DNA of 64,000 bases from Siniperca chuatsi (Eukaryota > Chordata > Actinopteri > Centrarchiformes > Sinipercidae): contig NC_058055.1 in NCBI RefSeq assembly GCF_020085105.1, positions 25,773,822 through 25,837,821 on the forward strand, read 5' to 3'. This document shows positions 22,372 through 34,740 of the stretch, piece by piece. The position numbers and the translations under genes are program-made. The first letter of the stretch is position 1. Every line of letters starts with the position of its first letter. The notes beneath the pieces were generated by a model that saw only the letters and a program-made list of their open reading frames with translations, was not told where the DNA came from and ran no database searches.

Positions 22372-23695
22372 TTCAAAAACAATATTTGATATCTCCAGAA
22401 AACATTTAATCATTAAGTCTTTATCTCAAAATATTACAATCACACCTAAATTTGAGCACAATTTGTTAAGTAGAGATCTCAAGTTAACTGGCCTAAAATA
22501 TTTTTAGCCATCATAGCCGCTCTGGGCTTCTGTAACAAAATTGCCAATACTCGCTTAGATTTTACTCCAATCCAGTAGCACTTCTTTTGCTTCGGTTTGA
22601 TGCGTTCAGCTCTACCTCGCTGTTAGCTGCTGGTGTTCACAATCGCACTGCAAGAAAAAGAAGCTACGAAAAAGCTATATTTCCTAGTAAAAGGTGAATT
22701 TATTTGGTTGCCATGTTATGATGGTTTTTGTTGGAAAAAAAGAATGTAGAGCTTTGTTTTTTATTTATTTGCTTAATACATGTATACAATAATAAAAACA
22801 TTAAGTTTTAATTTCTGCAGTTATGATTGTTTCCTCAAATCATTCTCAAATCTTGCAAAAGGTTTCAGCAGTGCCTCCTGCTCTGAAAAGATGCACACAC
22901 AAAAGGTCACTTTGGGTTTGTATTAAAGATCTCTGCTTATAAAATATTTATTGGAACTTTGACTCATTAACATAGACGGCAAACTAACCCTTCTGAAATG
23001 AAATCTTTCACTTATATTCTCCTGCTCTAGGTCAGACCACATCTTTTCATAAACCGAGTTCTGTAAAAGCAAAGTGGACGAAGGTTTCCAGGTTTTGTGC
23101 GACAAACAGGACAGAAGCAGGTTACAGAGAATATAGGTCTGTCTTTAAAAAGCCTCAAAATCAACAAGCTGCAGCACATGAGGCTGAGGATGCCGAGGAC
23201 AAAAAGTTGATTTTATCATCCGAAGTTCCAGTTCTCACTCTGTTTGGCTGACACCTATACCTTTATAACTTCTCACTCCAACAGACTTTTGCATTCTATA
23301 ATAAATATCCCCAGCAAATATTTCATTATGTCACGATATAGATTAGATAATCCCCAGAGTGGAGACTAGGTTGGTCGCCTGTCCACAGTGGCAAATATAC
23401 TGTTAATGTAGAAATACAGAAATATAAGAGTAGACATATACAGAAAAAAAATGTTGAAATATTTTGAAGGCATTTATGTCCTGCTTAATTACCAACATTT
23501 ATTTATTCTTTCTTTCAGCATTTATATACCTATTGATGAGTAAGTCATTTTTCTAATATGTTCTTCTCCCACATTTCTTTTTTTTTTTTTTTTTTTTAAG
23601 AAACAACTATATAATACAATTTGTAGTCGTGCCATTGGGATTTTCTGGATATCTACTCATTAGCTGAAAAAAACGTTAAACGATGGTGAAAATAT
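22372..23695. other. Intergenic, no gene seen
   Basis: AT-rich DNA with a T-run at 23577-23598 close to the 3' side of tRNA-Trp. Confidence 0.5.
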
Positions 23696-23767
23696 TGACC
23701 CCGACGTGATTTGAACACGCAACCTTCTGATCTGGAGTCAGACGCGCTACCGTTGCGCCACGAGGTC
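23696..23767 (-). tRNA. tRNA-Trp (CCA)
   Basis: Reverse complement begins GACCTCGTGGCGCAACGG, with anticodon loop CTCCAGA (CCA), T-loop TTCAAAT and 3' end GGGGTCA. It matches the vertebrate nuclear tRNA-Trp. A TTTT terminator follows within 10 bases on the minus strand. Confidence 0.97.
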
Positions 23768-24423
23768 CTGCATTCCCACTCTAGATCCGTGGGTACATAA
23801 ACATGGATACACTCCCAAGCATCGCGTGTGCCTCAATTTGCTTTTATATTGTTTCTAAATCTCCACGGTAAAACATTAATCAGCAACCATGAAAAAATAT
23901 TGGGAAAAAAGCAAAACAAAACAGCAGATAGCTTGCAAGCTAAGCCCTAGCTAATGTTAGCGAGGCTTAGCTAGGTTAGCCAGCTAATATGAACAAACGG
24001 TATAAGGGAAGAAAGTAGTTTCTTAACAGTTTGGAAAGAAATAACCGTTAATTTAACTGCAGCGTTAATTGTTAAATGTCCAGAAGAAGTATAGAGATAG
24101 TGAACACGGCATCGCTGACCTGCCAACTAACGACAGCACAAACTGTAGGCTATATAACGTGATGCAAGTTATCGATAACTGTGTTATTAATGTTAAGCTA
24201 GTCAACGTTAGCTAACTAACGTCCAGGACACAACAACCGAGTTAACCGCCACTGAAGCGAGAGGGAGAGCTGACACGTCAGATAGGTACGTAACCGATGG
24301 GGTAAGATGTTCAGTGGTAAAAGTTGACAATAATAAAATTAATTCTGTGAGCAATTTATTTCATAATTTACGTTACACCGCATTAGACGATAAATTGAGT
24401 CATGATGAGAGCCAGCGTGTGGA

Positions 24424-24495
24424 TCCCTGGTGGTCTAGTGGTTAGGATTCGGCGCTCTCACCGCCGCGGCCCGGGTTCGATTCCCGGTCAGGGAA
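24424..24495 (+). tRNA. tRNA-Glu (CTC)
   Basis: Begins TCCCTGGTGGTCTAGTGG, anticodon loop CTCTCAC (CTC), T-loop TTCGATT, acceptor end CAGGGAA. Complete cloverleaf; TTTT follows 7 bases downstream. Divergent from the tRNA-Trp 650 bp away. Confidence 0.97.
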
Positions 24496-26069
24496 CTAGT
24501 GTTTTGTTCGTTTACGTTACTTAAACATAATTAAGTACAAAAACAAATCTGAATAAACAAATAAATACAACAAATACAAATAAAGAAATAAAATAATACA
24601 TTTTTAAATACATGCTGAAATTAATATGAAATCAACAATTAAATGCATGAATAAATAGAAATCTAGAAATTAATTCGACATATACATATATCTATACTTT
24701 TGCGTTTATTTATTTCTGTATTTCTACATTAATATTTGTATTAATTTATGTTTATTATATGTATTGGATCTGTATTTGTTTATTAGCCTGTACTTTCAGT
24801 TTCACACACTTTTTAAATCTGTTTTTATCCCTCTCTCTCTGCCTATTAAAATCTTTCAGTAATTTTCGACATACAAAAAAAAAGTTCAGTGGTAGAAAGT
24901 AATTAAATACATTTACTCAATTAAGTACTTAATATTCACAGCTATTTGTACAATTCACAAAGTATATGGCCTAAATATTGTGATGTATATAGCTTTTGAC
25001 TATCTCATTCTATTGTATTTATTACTTTAAACAGAAATGTATCTGGGTCCTATATCTGTAGATTGTTTCTTGTACTGCTGTGACGCGATTTTGCCCTCTG
25101 GGGATCAATAAAGTCTTATCTTGTATACTTTGACATATGCATTACTGTAGAGCATAATACAATTCAGTACGATATTAAATCATCAGTCTAATCAAACATA
25201 AATAAAAGTGAGGTGGAGATACACAAAAAGACATGGTTTACATACGGAAATATATTACATCATCATTTAAATATCAACAATGTTACAGTAATACTCCAAT
25301 AGTATGGTGACAGTTGTGATAATAGTGATGCTTGCATTCAAAAATCAATCATTAATTCAGGACAGAGGACAGATCGGTGTTAAAATAGAGAAGCCCTTTG
25401 GCCTCTTTCTGTTTCTGCATCTTCCCTCCATCTCTGCAGAGATTGCGTGTCGAGGCTGCTGCAGAGAGAGATATGTCAAGATACACAGATTTAAGCAGGG
25501 GAGCACCGGACGTGAGGTGATAATCCCTTCCTTTCAAAATAAACTATGGAAAAAGTAATGCAATTCTTAAACCAAAAATGTGTATGTGGCAAATCCCTAC
25601 AGGACAATAACAAGTTCAAGTATTTTTAAAAACACAGTGATTGGTTGTATTAAATATAAAGTCAAATTACAGCTAATGAAATGTAACTACAAAGCAGATA
25701 CTTTCATCAATTATTAGTACTGCAGCCTACTGTGGTGCATTGTAAGACTCCATGTGTTCCAATAATGATGTTTACCTTTATTTTACCAGGAAGTCCCATT
25801 GAGATCAAAAGTCTCTTTTACAAGAGAGACCAAGGTAGCAGCCGTACAAAATCACAACATGATATACAAAAATCCACAATTAATCAGTAGAACAGCTATT
25901 CAAAAACAGCAATATTGTAGTATTTAACCTCTAATAAATTATACACAAGTTGAGTTACATCGGAAATCAACCAACAATACAGAGAGCATTCAGTCAGCGT
26001 CTGCTTTACAACATGCACAACTGGATAAAATCACACACAAAAAATGTCTAGGTGTGTTCCTCGAGGTCA
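24496..26069. other. Intergenic, repeats only
   Basis: AT-rich after tRNA-Glu, a family A fragment (24890-24930), a LINE tail (25045-25125) and a TTTTACCAGGAAGTCCCATTG fish repeat (25775-25850). No gene seen. Confidence 0.5.
25045..25125 (+). mobile_element. LINE 3'-end fragment
   Basis: Ends with CCCTCTGGGGATCAATAAAGTCTTATCTT, the usual 3' tail type of CR1/L2/Rex1-like LINEs in fish. Only the tail is recognisable. Confidence 0.55.
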
Positions 26070-26245
26070 TTATCAGTGTTGGAAAGTAACTAAATACATT
26101 TACTCAAGTGCAGTACAATTTTTAGGTATTTGTACTTTACTTGAGTATTTCCATTTTCTGCTACTTTATACTTCTATTCAGAGGCAAACATCGCTTATAT
26201 TGCTCCTCCACATTTATTTAATAACTTTAGTTCAGAGTTACTTTC
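26070..26245 (+). repeat. Family A repeat, the most complete copy
   Basis: Carries the GGAAAGTAACTAAATACATT start, the CTTTACTTGAGTATTTCCATT middle and a TTATTTAATAACTTTAG end. Confidence 0.7.
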
Positions 26246-26599
26246 CAGATTCAGATTAATAATACAAGATATAATCAATAACAACAAATAAATATGATGT
26301 ATTGTTATAGGTTAAGATGAGATAAAACTTCATTCAACCAAAGGGAGGAATTCGCAATCTATCCAGTATATAAAGTCATTAAAATAGTGTGCACATTAAT
26401 TCATCAATAATTATAATCCAATAATATAATATGCACTGGTCATAATATGTATATCTTGAGATTAAACGTAGGTGCTGATGAATAGTTCACTAGTCTATCC
26501 TGAGACAGCCCAAACAATTTAAATTTAAATAATTTTATTATTTTAGAATAACATCTTTTGGCTTCGAAAATTATTCAAACCAAACAATTTGAATAGCTT

Positions 26600-26970
26600 T
26601 GACAGGAAAATCTCTCTTAAATGGAACTGTTACAACTCATGGCGGTGGAAAAGAAGCCGAAAAAAGTTCGCGGCTCTTATTTTGAAAACCGACGGAAACG
26701 CTTTTTTCCCTTCTTGTCGCTAGCTTGATGCTAGGAGCTGCAGACTGCGGTCAAAGAGAAGGGGACTCGTTGCTCCGGTTCGTACTTATCTAAATGCCAC
26801 CGGACACCGACAGCGACCTCGGACCGGACGGACGGACGGGCAGCGGGACCGCGACGCACGGGACTCACCGGGAACATGGCGGCGGGAACAACAACCTGCT
26901 CGGTACCGTAGCGACGAAAACTCAGAGGAACGACGCTGGTAACGAAGGAGCATCACTTAACACAGGTCAA
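26600..26970 (+). promoter_or_regulatory. CpG-rich probable promoter and first exon
   Basis: An abruptly GC- and CpG-rich stretch in AT-rich surroundings. It contains a short open frame at 26621-26728 (35 codons, MELLQLMAVEKK...) and a second one from ATG 26794 (MPPDTDSDLGPDGRTG...) that is open to 26985. Possible donors after CTCG (26903), GCTG (26939) and ACAG (26965) all leave phase 1. This may be the untranslated 5' exon of the sialyltransferase gene 15 kb downstream, or the start of a separate gene. Neither reading can be proved from sequence alone. Confidence 0.5.
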
Positions 26971-27994
26971 CGAATATCAGCATAATACCTTAGATCAGCT
27001 AAAGCTAGATAGATTAGCTAGACAGAGATAAACAAATCTATCTATAGATAAGCAAATCTATCTATCTATCTCAGTATTCCTAGCATGATCTTGTAATGAT
27101 CCTGTGGTGACTTGCATGGTCTCTGATGATGGCCTGCCTATAATAGCCTATAGCTATAATATCTTATTTGGCATCTATGTATTCATTAACTGCTATAATT
27201 AAGTAATTATTATATGTAGGCTACTGCATATGCTGTGGAACACAATTCCATGTTACGGTATAAAAATATAGAATATTTTGTTCTTAAATAGTTATTCACT
27301 TTCTCCCTTTCTTTCCTCTCTTCTAATTTCCCATAATTTCTTCTCCCTCTTTCTTTACCTTTTCTCTGTTTCTTATTTTCCTCTGAGCATCACTTGTTTC
27401 TTCCGCTTACTCTCTCCAGGTCAGTTCAGATCTTTAAAAAACAAAACAAACACAATAAAAACACAATAAGACAATTGACAGACATCAAAAGTGCTGATAC
27501 TACCCGTGCAATACAGGATACAGTAAAAAGGTTAATGTGATAAAAGAACAAATAAACTGCAACAGTAAGAATAGAGAGGAGAGAAAGTGCTAAGCTGTGT
27601 GGTGAATCAAGAGGCAGTTAAGAGGTTTACTGCACGTTGGAGAAATTAAAACTTGTTGCACCAAATTTTTGGCAGCCTGCATCTCTGAGCAGAGAGGAGG
27701 ATGTCCAATTCCCTCAGATTTGCGATGATGGTATGTGGACGATACAATTATCACATCTACAGCAAAAGAAGGGTTTGCAGAAAGAATAGATCATATGTTT
27801 GGTTTCTGGTAGTTGAATGTAAATAGTGATAAAGCTAGTGTTACTGTTTTTGGAAAATAAAAGTAAAGCTGATATTAGCAAGCTAAAGTTTGTATGTAAT
27901 AAACAAAATTTAGAGATTGTCCATGGCTTGAAACGTCTGTGTGTCATAATGGTTTATTATAAGACTTGCCATTGAGGAGCCGTACAAGCAGGTC

Positions 27995-28080
27995 TCAGAA
28001 GTCAGAATCAGAAACAGGTTTATTGCCGAGTAGGTTTTCACATACAAGGAATTTGCCTTAGTGTTGTGGTGCATAACGGT
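27995..28080 (-). mobile_element. LINE/SINE-type 3'-end fragment
   Basis: CAGAATCAGAAACAGGTTTATTG, then CACATACAAGGAATTTGCCTT, is a well-known reverse-oriented fish retroelement tail. No coding part. Confidence 0.5.
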
Positions 28081-28344
28081 AAAAAAATATTTTAATAAAA
28101 AGGAGAAAATCGTCACATTTGTGAAGCTGGAACCATGAAATGTTTTTGCATGAAAAAACAAAAAAAAAAACAATGATCAAAATAGCTGGCAATTAGTTTT
28201 CTGTCAATCAACTAATCACTTAATCAGCTAATCGTTTCAGCTGTACTTGTATTTACTTTTGGGTAGTTTAATTTCTAACAAAACATATGTTTTTATGCTC
28301 TTCATATGATTTGTGTGCAAAAATTTTGTAAAGCAACTAGAACC

Positions 28345-28505
28345 TAAAGCTGTCAGAAAAATGTAGTTGAGTAAAAAGTGCAATATTTCCCTTTGAAATG
28401 TAGTGAAGTAGAAAGTGGTATGAGAAGAAAAGACTCAAGTAAGTACCTTAAATGTGTACTTCAGTACAGTACTTGAGTAAATGCACTTGGTTACATTGCA
28501 CCACT
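28345..28505 (-). repeat. Family A repeat, inverted copy
   Basis: Reverse complement reads GTGGTGCAATGTAACCAAGT...ACTTGAGTCTTTTC..., the same family. It ends at CACCACTGCAG. Confidence 0.65.
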
Positions 28506-28639
28506 GCAGGAATGCAAAAACTTGCAAAGTGGTGTAACATCAAATGCAAATAATAAGTAAAACTACCCTATTTTTTATTAAACATGTTGCTTCAGCTAAC
28601 GTATTGTTCATCATGACCAATTATATTTTGTACAATCGC

Positions 28640-29345
28640 TCAGAAGGTGTGAGCTCACCTCTATGTTGTAGTTTTGGGTTTTGTTGTTTCTGTTGTAGTT
28701 TGAGGTTGTGTCACTTCCTGCTTTATTTTGTAGTGTGTTCCCCCCCTTGTGTGTCTTGTGGTTTTACATCCTGTCTTTGTTTGCTTTCCCTCCAGTTTTG
28801 ATTGATGGCCCTTCCTTGATTGTTTGTTTGCACCTGTGTCTCGTTGTCTCACCTCATGTGATCTGCTCCGCCCCTGTCCAGCCCCTGGGCTGTCCGCCCG
28901 AGGTCTACCCCTTGGCCTTGTTGCATCATTGTTGTTCCTGTCTGTTGTGTGTTGCCATTTGGTGCACTTTTTGTTGTACCTGGTATCCGTGCCCAGTTCC
29001 CCTGTATTCTTCCCGTGAGTTCTGTTTTGATTCTTTGTCTCCTTTGGACCGTGGCTGGATTCTGGAGTTTGAACTTTGCCTGCTCCCTATTGGACTTGGT
29101 TAGCCTCTTTTGGACTCACTTCTCTGTTTTCTCCACTGCCAGCCGGTAACCCATTTCTCTGTACCTATATCTGCCTATTTTCCTGTTACCTGTTTGTTAC
29201 CTGTCTGCCTACCGGTCTGTCTGCCTGTACCTGCCTGTACCTGCCTGTAAATCCCATCACTCCCAATAAACACTTTAGCCATCTAGTTACTTCACCCTCA
29301 TACGGCTTCCTGGTCATCTGCATTTGGGTCCATATACCACTACAA
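28640..29345 (+). mobile_element. LTR-like relic (fossil), copy 1
   Basis: Pyrimidine-rich sequence with 'CCTGCCTGTACCTGCC' runs, an AATAAA near 29262 and a terminal TGCATTTGGGTCC-type stretch. This is the character of solo LTRs common in fish genomes. No internal coding region is attached. Old and broken; exact family not determined. Confidence 0.4.
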
Positions 29346-29399
29346 AGCATACGATAGTTTCCAATTTTATTTTGTAAGTGTGATGCGTCATTTGACAGG

Positions 29400-29483
29400 C
29401 TTTGACAGTTCGCTCCACCCTAATTAGTCTCACTTGTAATCCTGCCCTCATGTATGTGTGGATGGATGGATGGATGGATGGAT

Positions 29484-29542
<59 letters not shown>

Positions 29543-29760
29543 CCTGTTTCTTTGGTTCTTTGTTAGTTCTTTACAGTTGCGATGTTGGCTCTGGATTATC
29601 TGCATTTTTGTATGCATGTCTGCATATCAACCGGTCTGCCTACCTGTACCTGTCAGTAAGCTTTATATAAACCACTTAAGTCTTTGTCCTGCCTCCTGTC
29701 TGCATTTGGGTTATTTTCCTGTTCTCAGCTTGGCAAGGCTGTGGCACTGTTTCTGTACTG
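29400..29760 (+). mobile_element. LTR-like relic (fossil), copy 2, interrupted by microsatellites
   Basis: Shares with copies 1 and 3 the 'CTCCACCCTAATTAGT' box, the TACCTGT-rich part and the TGCATTTGGGT end. A compound simple repeat (29459-29543) sits inside it. Broken fossil. Confidence 0.35.
29459..29543. repeat. Compound microsatellite (GGAT)n(AT)n(GA)n
   Basis: About seven GGAT units, then about 18 AT units, then about ten GA units, directly abutting. Confidence 0.95.
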
Positions 29761-30165
29761 CAGCAATCTAGGAGCTACTCTTTCAAATTTTAAGAGCATT
29801 TGTAAGTTGTAACAAATTTAAGAAGTAGCTTTAATCTTTACAAGTGAAGGATTTTAAGTCCAAAATTGTACTTTTAGCAGTTTGATAGTGTGTACTTGCT
29901 ACATAGTGAGGACTGAAACTTGTATGTTTGTTTGTTTTTGGTTTTTTTTCAACGTACAGAGTGAGGACACTCGCAACTTCAAAGGGCTATTTGAAGGTTA
30001 AGACTTGGTCTTAAGAGTTAGGTTAGGATTAGGTTATGGTTAGGCATTTAGTTGTGATGGTAAGGGGCTAGGGAATGCATTGTCAACGACGGTCCTCACA
30101 AAGACTGTGTGTGTGTGTGGGTTCCCATGTATAAAGCTGACTCTGTTTGTAATTTCTTTACACAG

Positions 30166-30251
30166 AAGCGATGATGGGAAACCTGAAGGCAGCAACCCGT
30201 TTCTAAGCAACAGCAACCCAGCGTGCAATACCACACGCCATGGGCTACAAG
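30166..30251 (+). other. Candidate internal exon of unknown gene
   Basis: An 86-bp segment flanked by a good acceptor (pyrimidine tract, ACACAG) and donor (AAG|GTAACT). One frame is open throughout: SDDGKPEGSNPFLSNSNP...RHGLQ. The frame needs two bases carried in from the previous exon, which does not match the phase-1 donors of the CpG-rich region, so it may be untranslated or belong to an alternative transcript. It lies between two LTR-like relics. Confidence 0.35.
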
Positions 30252-30639
30252 GTAACTTCACCACACAGAACAGCAGCTGAACCGCAAACATCAAATGTTC
30301 ACTCTCAAATCTTCCACTCATGTCCAGTGTGTAAAATAACGATTTCCCAGTGAAATCGTCAGTGAGTATTTGAAAACTCAGGTGGTTCTCGCCTCAAATG
30401 TGTTTTGTGAGTGAAGATCTACAGATGACTCACAGCTTCAACAGTAGTAGAAGTCACTGTAGTTGTCATGATTCATTCTTTCATTGCACTGACGCACCTA
30501 CAGTAATATAATTTATGCAGATGTACCTACACAGGTCTGCTAAAATAAATGCTTCAAAACAGTCAGCTGGGAGGAAATGTAGGAAAACAGGAAGTGGACT
30601 GGAATTGAGCTGACATGTAGCTTTCAACATTGTTATTCG

Positions 30640-31135
30640 TCCAGTACTTCGGTTTTTGTCATGTGTTCAGCTATTTCCAGTTTGATTTTGTGATGTGTTC
30701 GGCCTCGTGTCTTGTGTAGTTTTAATTCCTGTCTTGGTTTGCGTTTCCCTCCAGTTTTGAGTGTTTGCTCCATCCTAATTAGTTTTACCTGTTTAGTTAT
30801 CCTGCCCTCACCTGTGTATTTAAGTCTGTGTGCTTCCTTTGTTTTGTGTCAGATCGTCAATGTTTCTTTGTCAAGCGTCTTGGCCTTTGTTTCCCCGGTG
30901 TATTGTAGGATTACAATATATACTTATTATTATATACTCTTGGATCTCGCTTTTAGATTTTGGATTTTTGCTTACCCTCCTTGGACTTATTTGCTTCTGT
31001 TGGACTTCCCCCCCCTGATTTTTGACCACTGCCAGCATGAGAATCAGTGTAAGGTTTTTTTGTTTTGTTTCATTAATGTTAGCATGCTAAACTAGGATGA
31101 GCATTATTTCTTTTAAATAAAGTATTCATCATATA
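30640..31135 (+). mobile_element. LTR-like relic (fossil), copy 3
   Basis: Contains 'CCATCCTAATTAGTTTTACC', 'TCACCTGTGTATTTAAG' (TATA-like) and an AATAAAG near its end. It is related to copies 1 and 2 but more diverged at the 3' side. No coding region; broken fossil of undetermined LTR family. Confidence 0.4.
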
Positions 31136-31724
31136 TATAAAAAAAAAAAATTAAATAATAATAAATCATGGCTGCTTACCACATGTAGAAAAAAAGAGTT
31201 ATGTTTGGTCTGTTTTGCTGATCAACAGAAACATAACAGCGTGTGTTGCATATCAAAACACCCATTGTTTTGTGTGTAATCTTACACACTATCATCTTGC
31301 CATGCGTCATCAAGGGTTGACAAGCGTCATTGTCACATAATGGCACAACACCCAGGCTGCATCACAGTCCTGTATCTTAGTGTCAATACACATCAGCCCT
31401 CCAGAAAAGCAGCAGCTTAATCACATTTGATCCGTGGATTGGCTGTACTTTCCTTCTTCTGTCTATAGTGTCTGCTGTGTTCTACGGGCGTCATACAATG
31501 TAATATGTGATACATCTGGCGTGTGTTGCACTTACGAGTTACCTGTTAATGTAGCAAGAAGCAGGATAAACCAGATTAATGGACATTTAGACTGAAATAG
31601 CGATTTATATTGTGTCATGTACATTTTTTCATTAACATGTGAAACCAGATACAAACACCGTGCACAGCTTAATTTTTTTTTAAACTTTTTTTTTTTTCAT
31701 TTAGCTGAATTGGTTCTGTTAGAA

Positions 31725-32330
31725 TTAAAGGTAGAGTATGTGATTCTGGAGAAATCCAATACCATGATATAGAGTGAACAACGACACAGCAAGTAATGAA
31801 ACTAACGTTAGCTAGGTTGTAGCTTAGCAAACTGTCGCTACAGTTGCTGCTGCGAAGCTAACAGCCAGAGAGGACGAGACGGTTTCCCAGAGCCAGCACA
31901 CCAGCTCCAGACAGTGATACTCACAACTCTCATCACAACAACAGCATTTCTTGCCAAACTAGAAACTAAGCTGAATGTCCGTGGATAAGTCATTTAACGT
32001 CACCTGACACACAACTCATGGCTGGAATAGTGTTGCGTGGCTCGGTCCGAGCCACTTTGCATATTTCCCATTTAGAGCCAAGGCTGTGTACAAACACTGG
32101 ATTTTTTTTTCAGCGCACAGACTGAACGGACAGTTATCAGACTGTGATGAGATATTCGCTGAATTTGACAAAAAGATGTGCATTGGATTAGAATAGCATA
32201 CCCCACCTTTTATATTTTTATTCAGGGGAACTGCCAATGATGGTGGCTTTGCAGCCATTTTGTGCTAAAAATCCTGATATCTCCAACTCCAACTAGGATG
32301 CTGATGTGAGCAGGTATTCTCTGTTGGCTG
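31725..32330 (+). repeat. Fish repeat family G, copy 1
   Basis: Begins AAAGGTAGAGTATGTGATTCTGGAG. Its end (GGAACTGCCAATGATGGTGG, CAGCCATTTTGTG, CCTGATATCTCCAA) is matched near 46890-47010. No coding capacity seen. Confidence 0.5.
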
Positions 32331-33029
32331 CTTGTAATTGCGGTCTGTTCTGTATGGACTGAATGCTGCATAAGAGCAGTGATTTAAATGTTGACCGGAA
32401 ATTGTTTTAGACATTTTATTATCAAATTTTAACAGACATGTGCCAGCCAATCAGTAGTATGTTCTTCATCATTTCTTAGTTAAGTTTAAAAATAAAACAA
32501 AACTGATAAGTATGGAAAATGGGAATATTGCACAAATGATAACTAAAAAAAAAAAAAAAAAAACTTCCAGAACTAACAGTGAAGCGATTACCTGCATGAA
32601 AATGTACTTGAGTCACATCTTGTGTTTCGCAGGATTGTTACTGCACTGATAAAGAGATAATTGATATTTATTAAGTTTTGTTTGGACAGCACAATCAATG
32701 ATTTTGTGGGGAATTTTATTCATTAATTAAATGGAGTCTCATGCAGTATTAAGACAACAAAGGGAGTTTCACTGGATTTATTAAAGGGTCAGTTCACCCG
32801 AATTACAACACATTTTAGCACTTCTCTCTAGTGTTATTTAGCCATGCAGATAGTTCTGGTTTTTAATGTTTTGAGATACGTCTTAAATATTTCTTCCCCC
32901 ACCTCGATACAATGGAAGACAGAGTTTCGTTTGGGAAAAATGACATTTGAAAAATTCTACAGTGACATCTGTTTCTATGGAGGACTACAAGTGTAAATAA
33001 TTAGAAAGCATTTCTCGGTCAGGGCACCG

Positions 33030-34556
33030 CTGCAGATCAGCTGTTTGGCCGCATTGTTTACACCAGGGAACAGCTGATCGCGCTGAAGCCGAACGGCATG
33101 GCAACCAGGACAACCAATGTCCCCACTGAGATCTGGAGGAGGACACACCAAGGATGCAGAGGTGGAACGAAGCAGCGAGGGAAGAGAGAGGGGTGCAGAC
33201 AAAAGAGCACTCGTGTTAATCTCGGGTGACTTCAACCATGTCAGTGTTTCAACAACACTGACTAATTTCACCCAGTATGTGAGTTCTCCTACTAGAGAGG
33301 AGAGGACACTGGACCTGCTGTATGCTAACGTTAAGGAGGCATACAGCTCTTCCCCCCTCCCCCCCGGATAGGTCAGACCATAACCTGGTTCACCTCGAAC
33401 CCTGCTATGTGCCTCTGGTTAAAAGGCAGCCTGCGACCACAAGGACAGTGAGGAGATGGTCGGAGGAGGCCTATGAGACACTGCAGGAATGTTTTGAAGT
33501 GACAAACTGGGATGCACTCTGTGAGCCTCATGGAGAGGACATTGATGGGCTCACTGAGTGCATCACTGGCTACATTAACTTCTGTGTGGACTGCAATGTC
33601 CCAACCAAGATGCTCCATTGTTATCCGAATAACAAACCATGGGTAACAAAGGACATCAAGGACATCCTGAATGCCAAGAGGACGGCCTTTACTGATGGTA
33701 ATAGGGAGGAGGTCAGGCCAACCTGAAGGTGAAGATCAGGGAGGCCAAGGAGAAGTACAGGAGGAAGCTGGAGCAGAAACTCCAGCAGAACAACATGAGC
33801 GGCATGAAGAGCATCACTGGCTTCAGACCGACTGGCAGCAGAGGAGTTGAAGGCAGCTTGGACAGGGCCAACAAACTTAATCTGTTCCTTAACAGATTCG
33901 ACACACCGGCTCCTGGTCATTCCCACTTCCAAACTACATGCCATCTTGGACAGTGTCTCCCACCCGCTCCATGACGTGCTGGTCAAACAAAGGAGCACCT
34001 TCAGCGGAAGACTCATCCCCCCAAAAAGCACCATAGAACGCCACAGGAAGTCATTCCTGCCTGTGGCCATCAAACTCTTTTAACTCCTCCCTCTAAGTAT
34101 TAGTCTGTTTGACCCTAAGTCATTAAACTGGCCATTGATCATTACGTCTCTGCAATACTTGACATAATTGCAATATCCTGTATTAATACTCCTGTGCAAT
34201 ATACTCTTTTCAGTTTAAAATTCCTTATTTATTGATATTTATTCATACCTCTATTACTGCTGTGCAATATCCTCCATCTCATTATAATCTTAATAGCTAC
34301 ACTTAACTTGACAGTTCATGTACTATTACCTTATGCCGTATTATTATTATCATCAACCGGTAAACCCACTTTGTACTTCACACTTATTTTATACTTATAC
34401 CCACTTGGTACTTAATTTATTTTCTGACCTGTATTATAGTGTATTATATTTTTTGCTTAGTACTTCTATTCCTGTGTGCACTGACGTGATAGTGAGCTGC
34501 TGTAGCAAAAGAGTTTCCCCTTGGGGATCAATAAAGTATTTCTGATTCTGATTTCA
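33030..34556 (+). mobile_element. Internally deleted LINE (CR1/L2/Rex1-like)
   Basis: ORF2 remnants in order: an N-terminal stub (YTREQLIALKPNG), then the C-terminal half of the endonuclease (ISGDFNHV, RTLDLLYANVKEAYSS, DRSDHNLVHLEP) and the linker before the reverse transcriptase (NKPWVTKDIKDILNAKRTAF, REAKEKYRRKLEQKLQ). A frame change falls between the ...SSSPLPP and RSDHNL segments, and another after REEVRP. The reverse transcriptase is missing; the 3' UTR follows and ends with GGGGATCAATAAAGTATTTC and TGATTCTGATT. It is a dead copy. Confidence 0.85.
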
Positions 34557-34740
34557 TTAACTGACGTGTAATTTGACAACAAAAACATGAAATAAAATAT
34601 TTTACAAATTAATTAATCTATAAATAAACAGACAATTACTAAGTATTTCATTAACTGACATTAAAAAGGGCAATAAAAACGTAATTATGAAAACAATTAA
34701 CATTTAAATCAGTCAATAGAGGTTAAATGGGAAAAAAAAA

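Noticed and set aside
28661-29357. Several overlapping Cys/Leu/Val-rich open frames
   Set aside because: They arise from pyrimidine-rich LTR-like sequence; composition follows the base skew, there are no known motifs, and frames on both strands are equally open.
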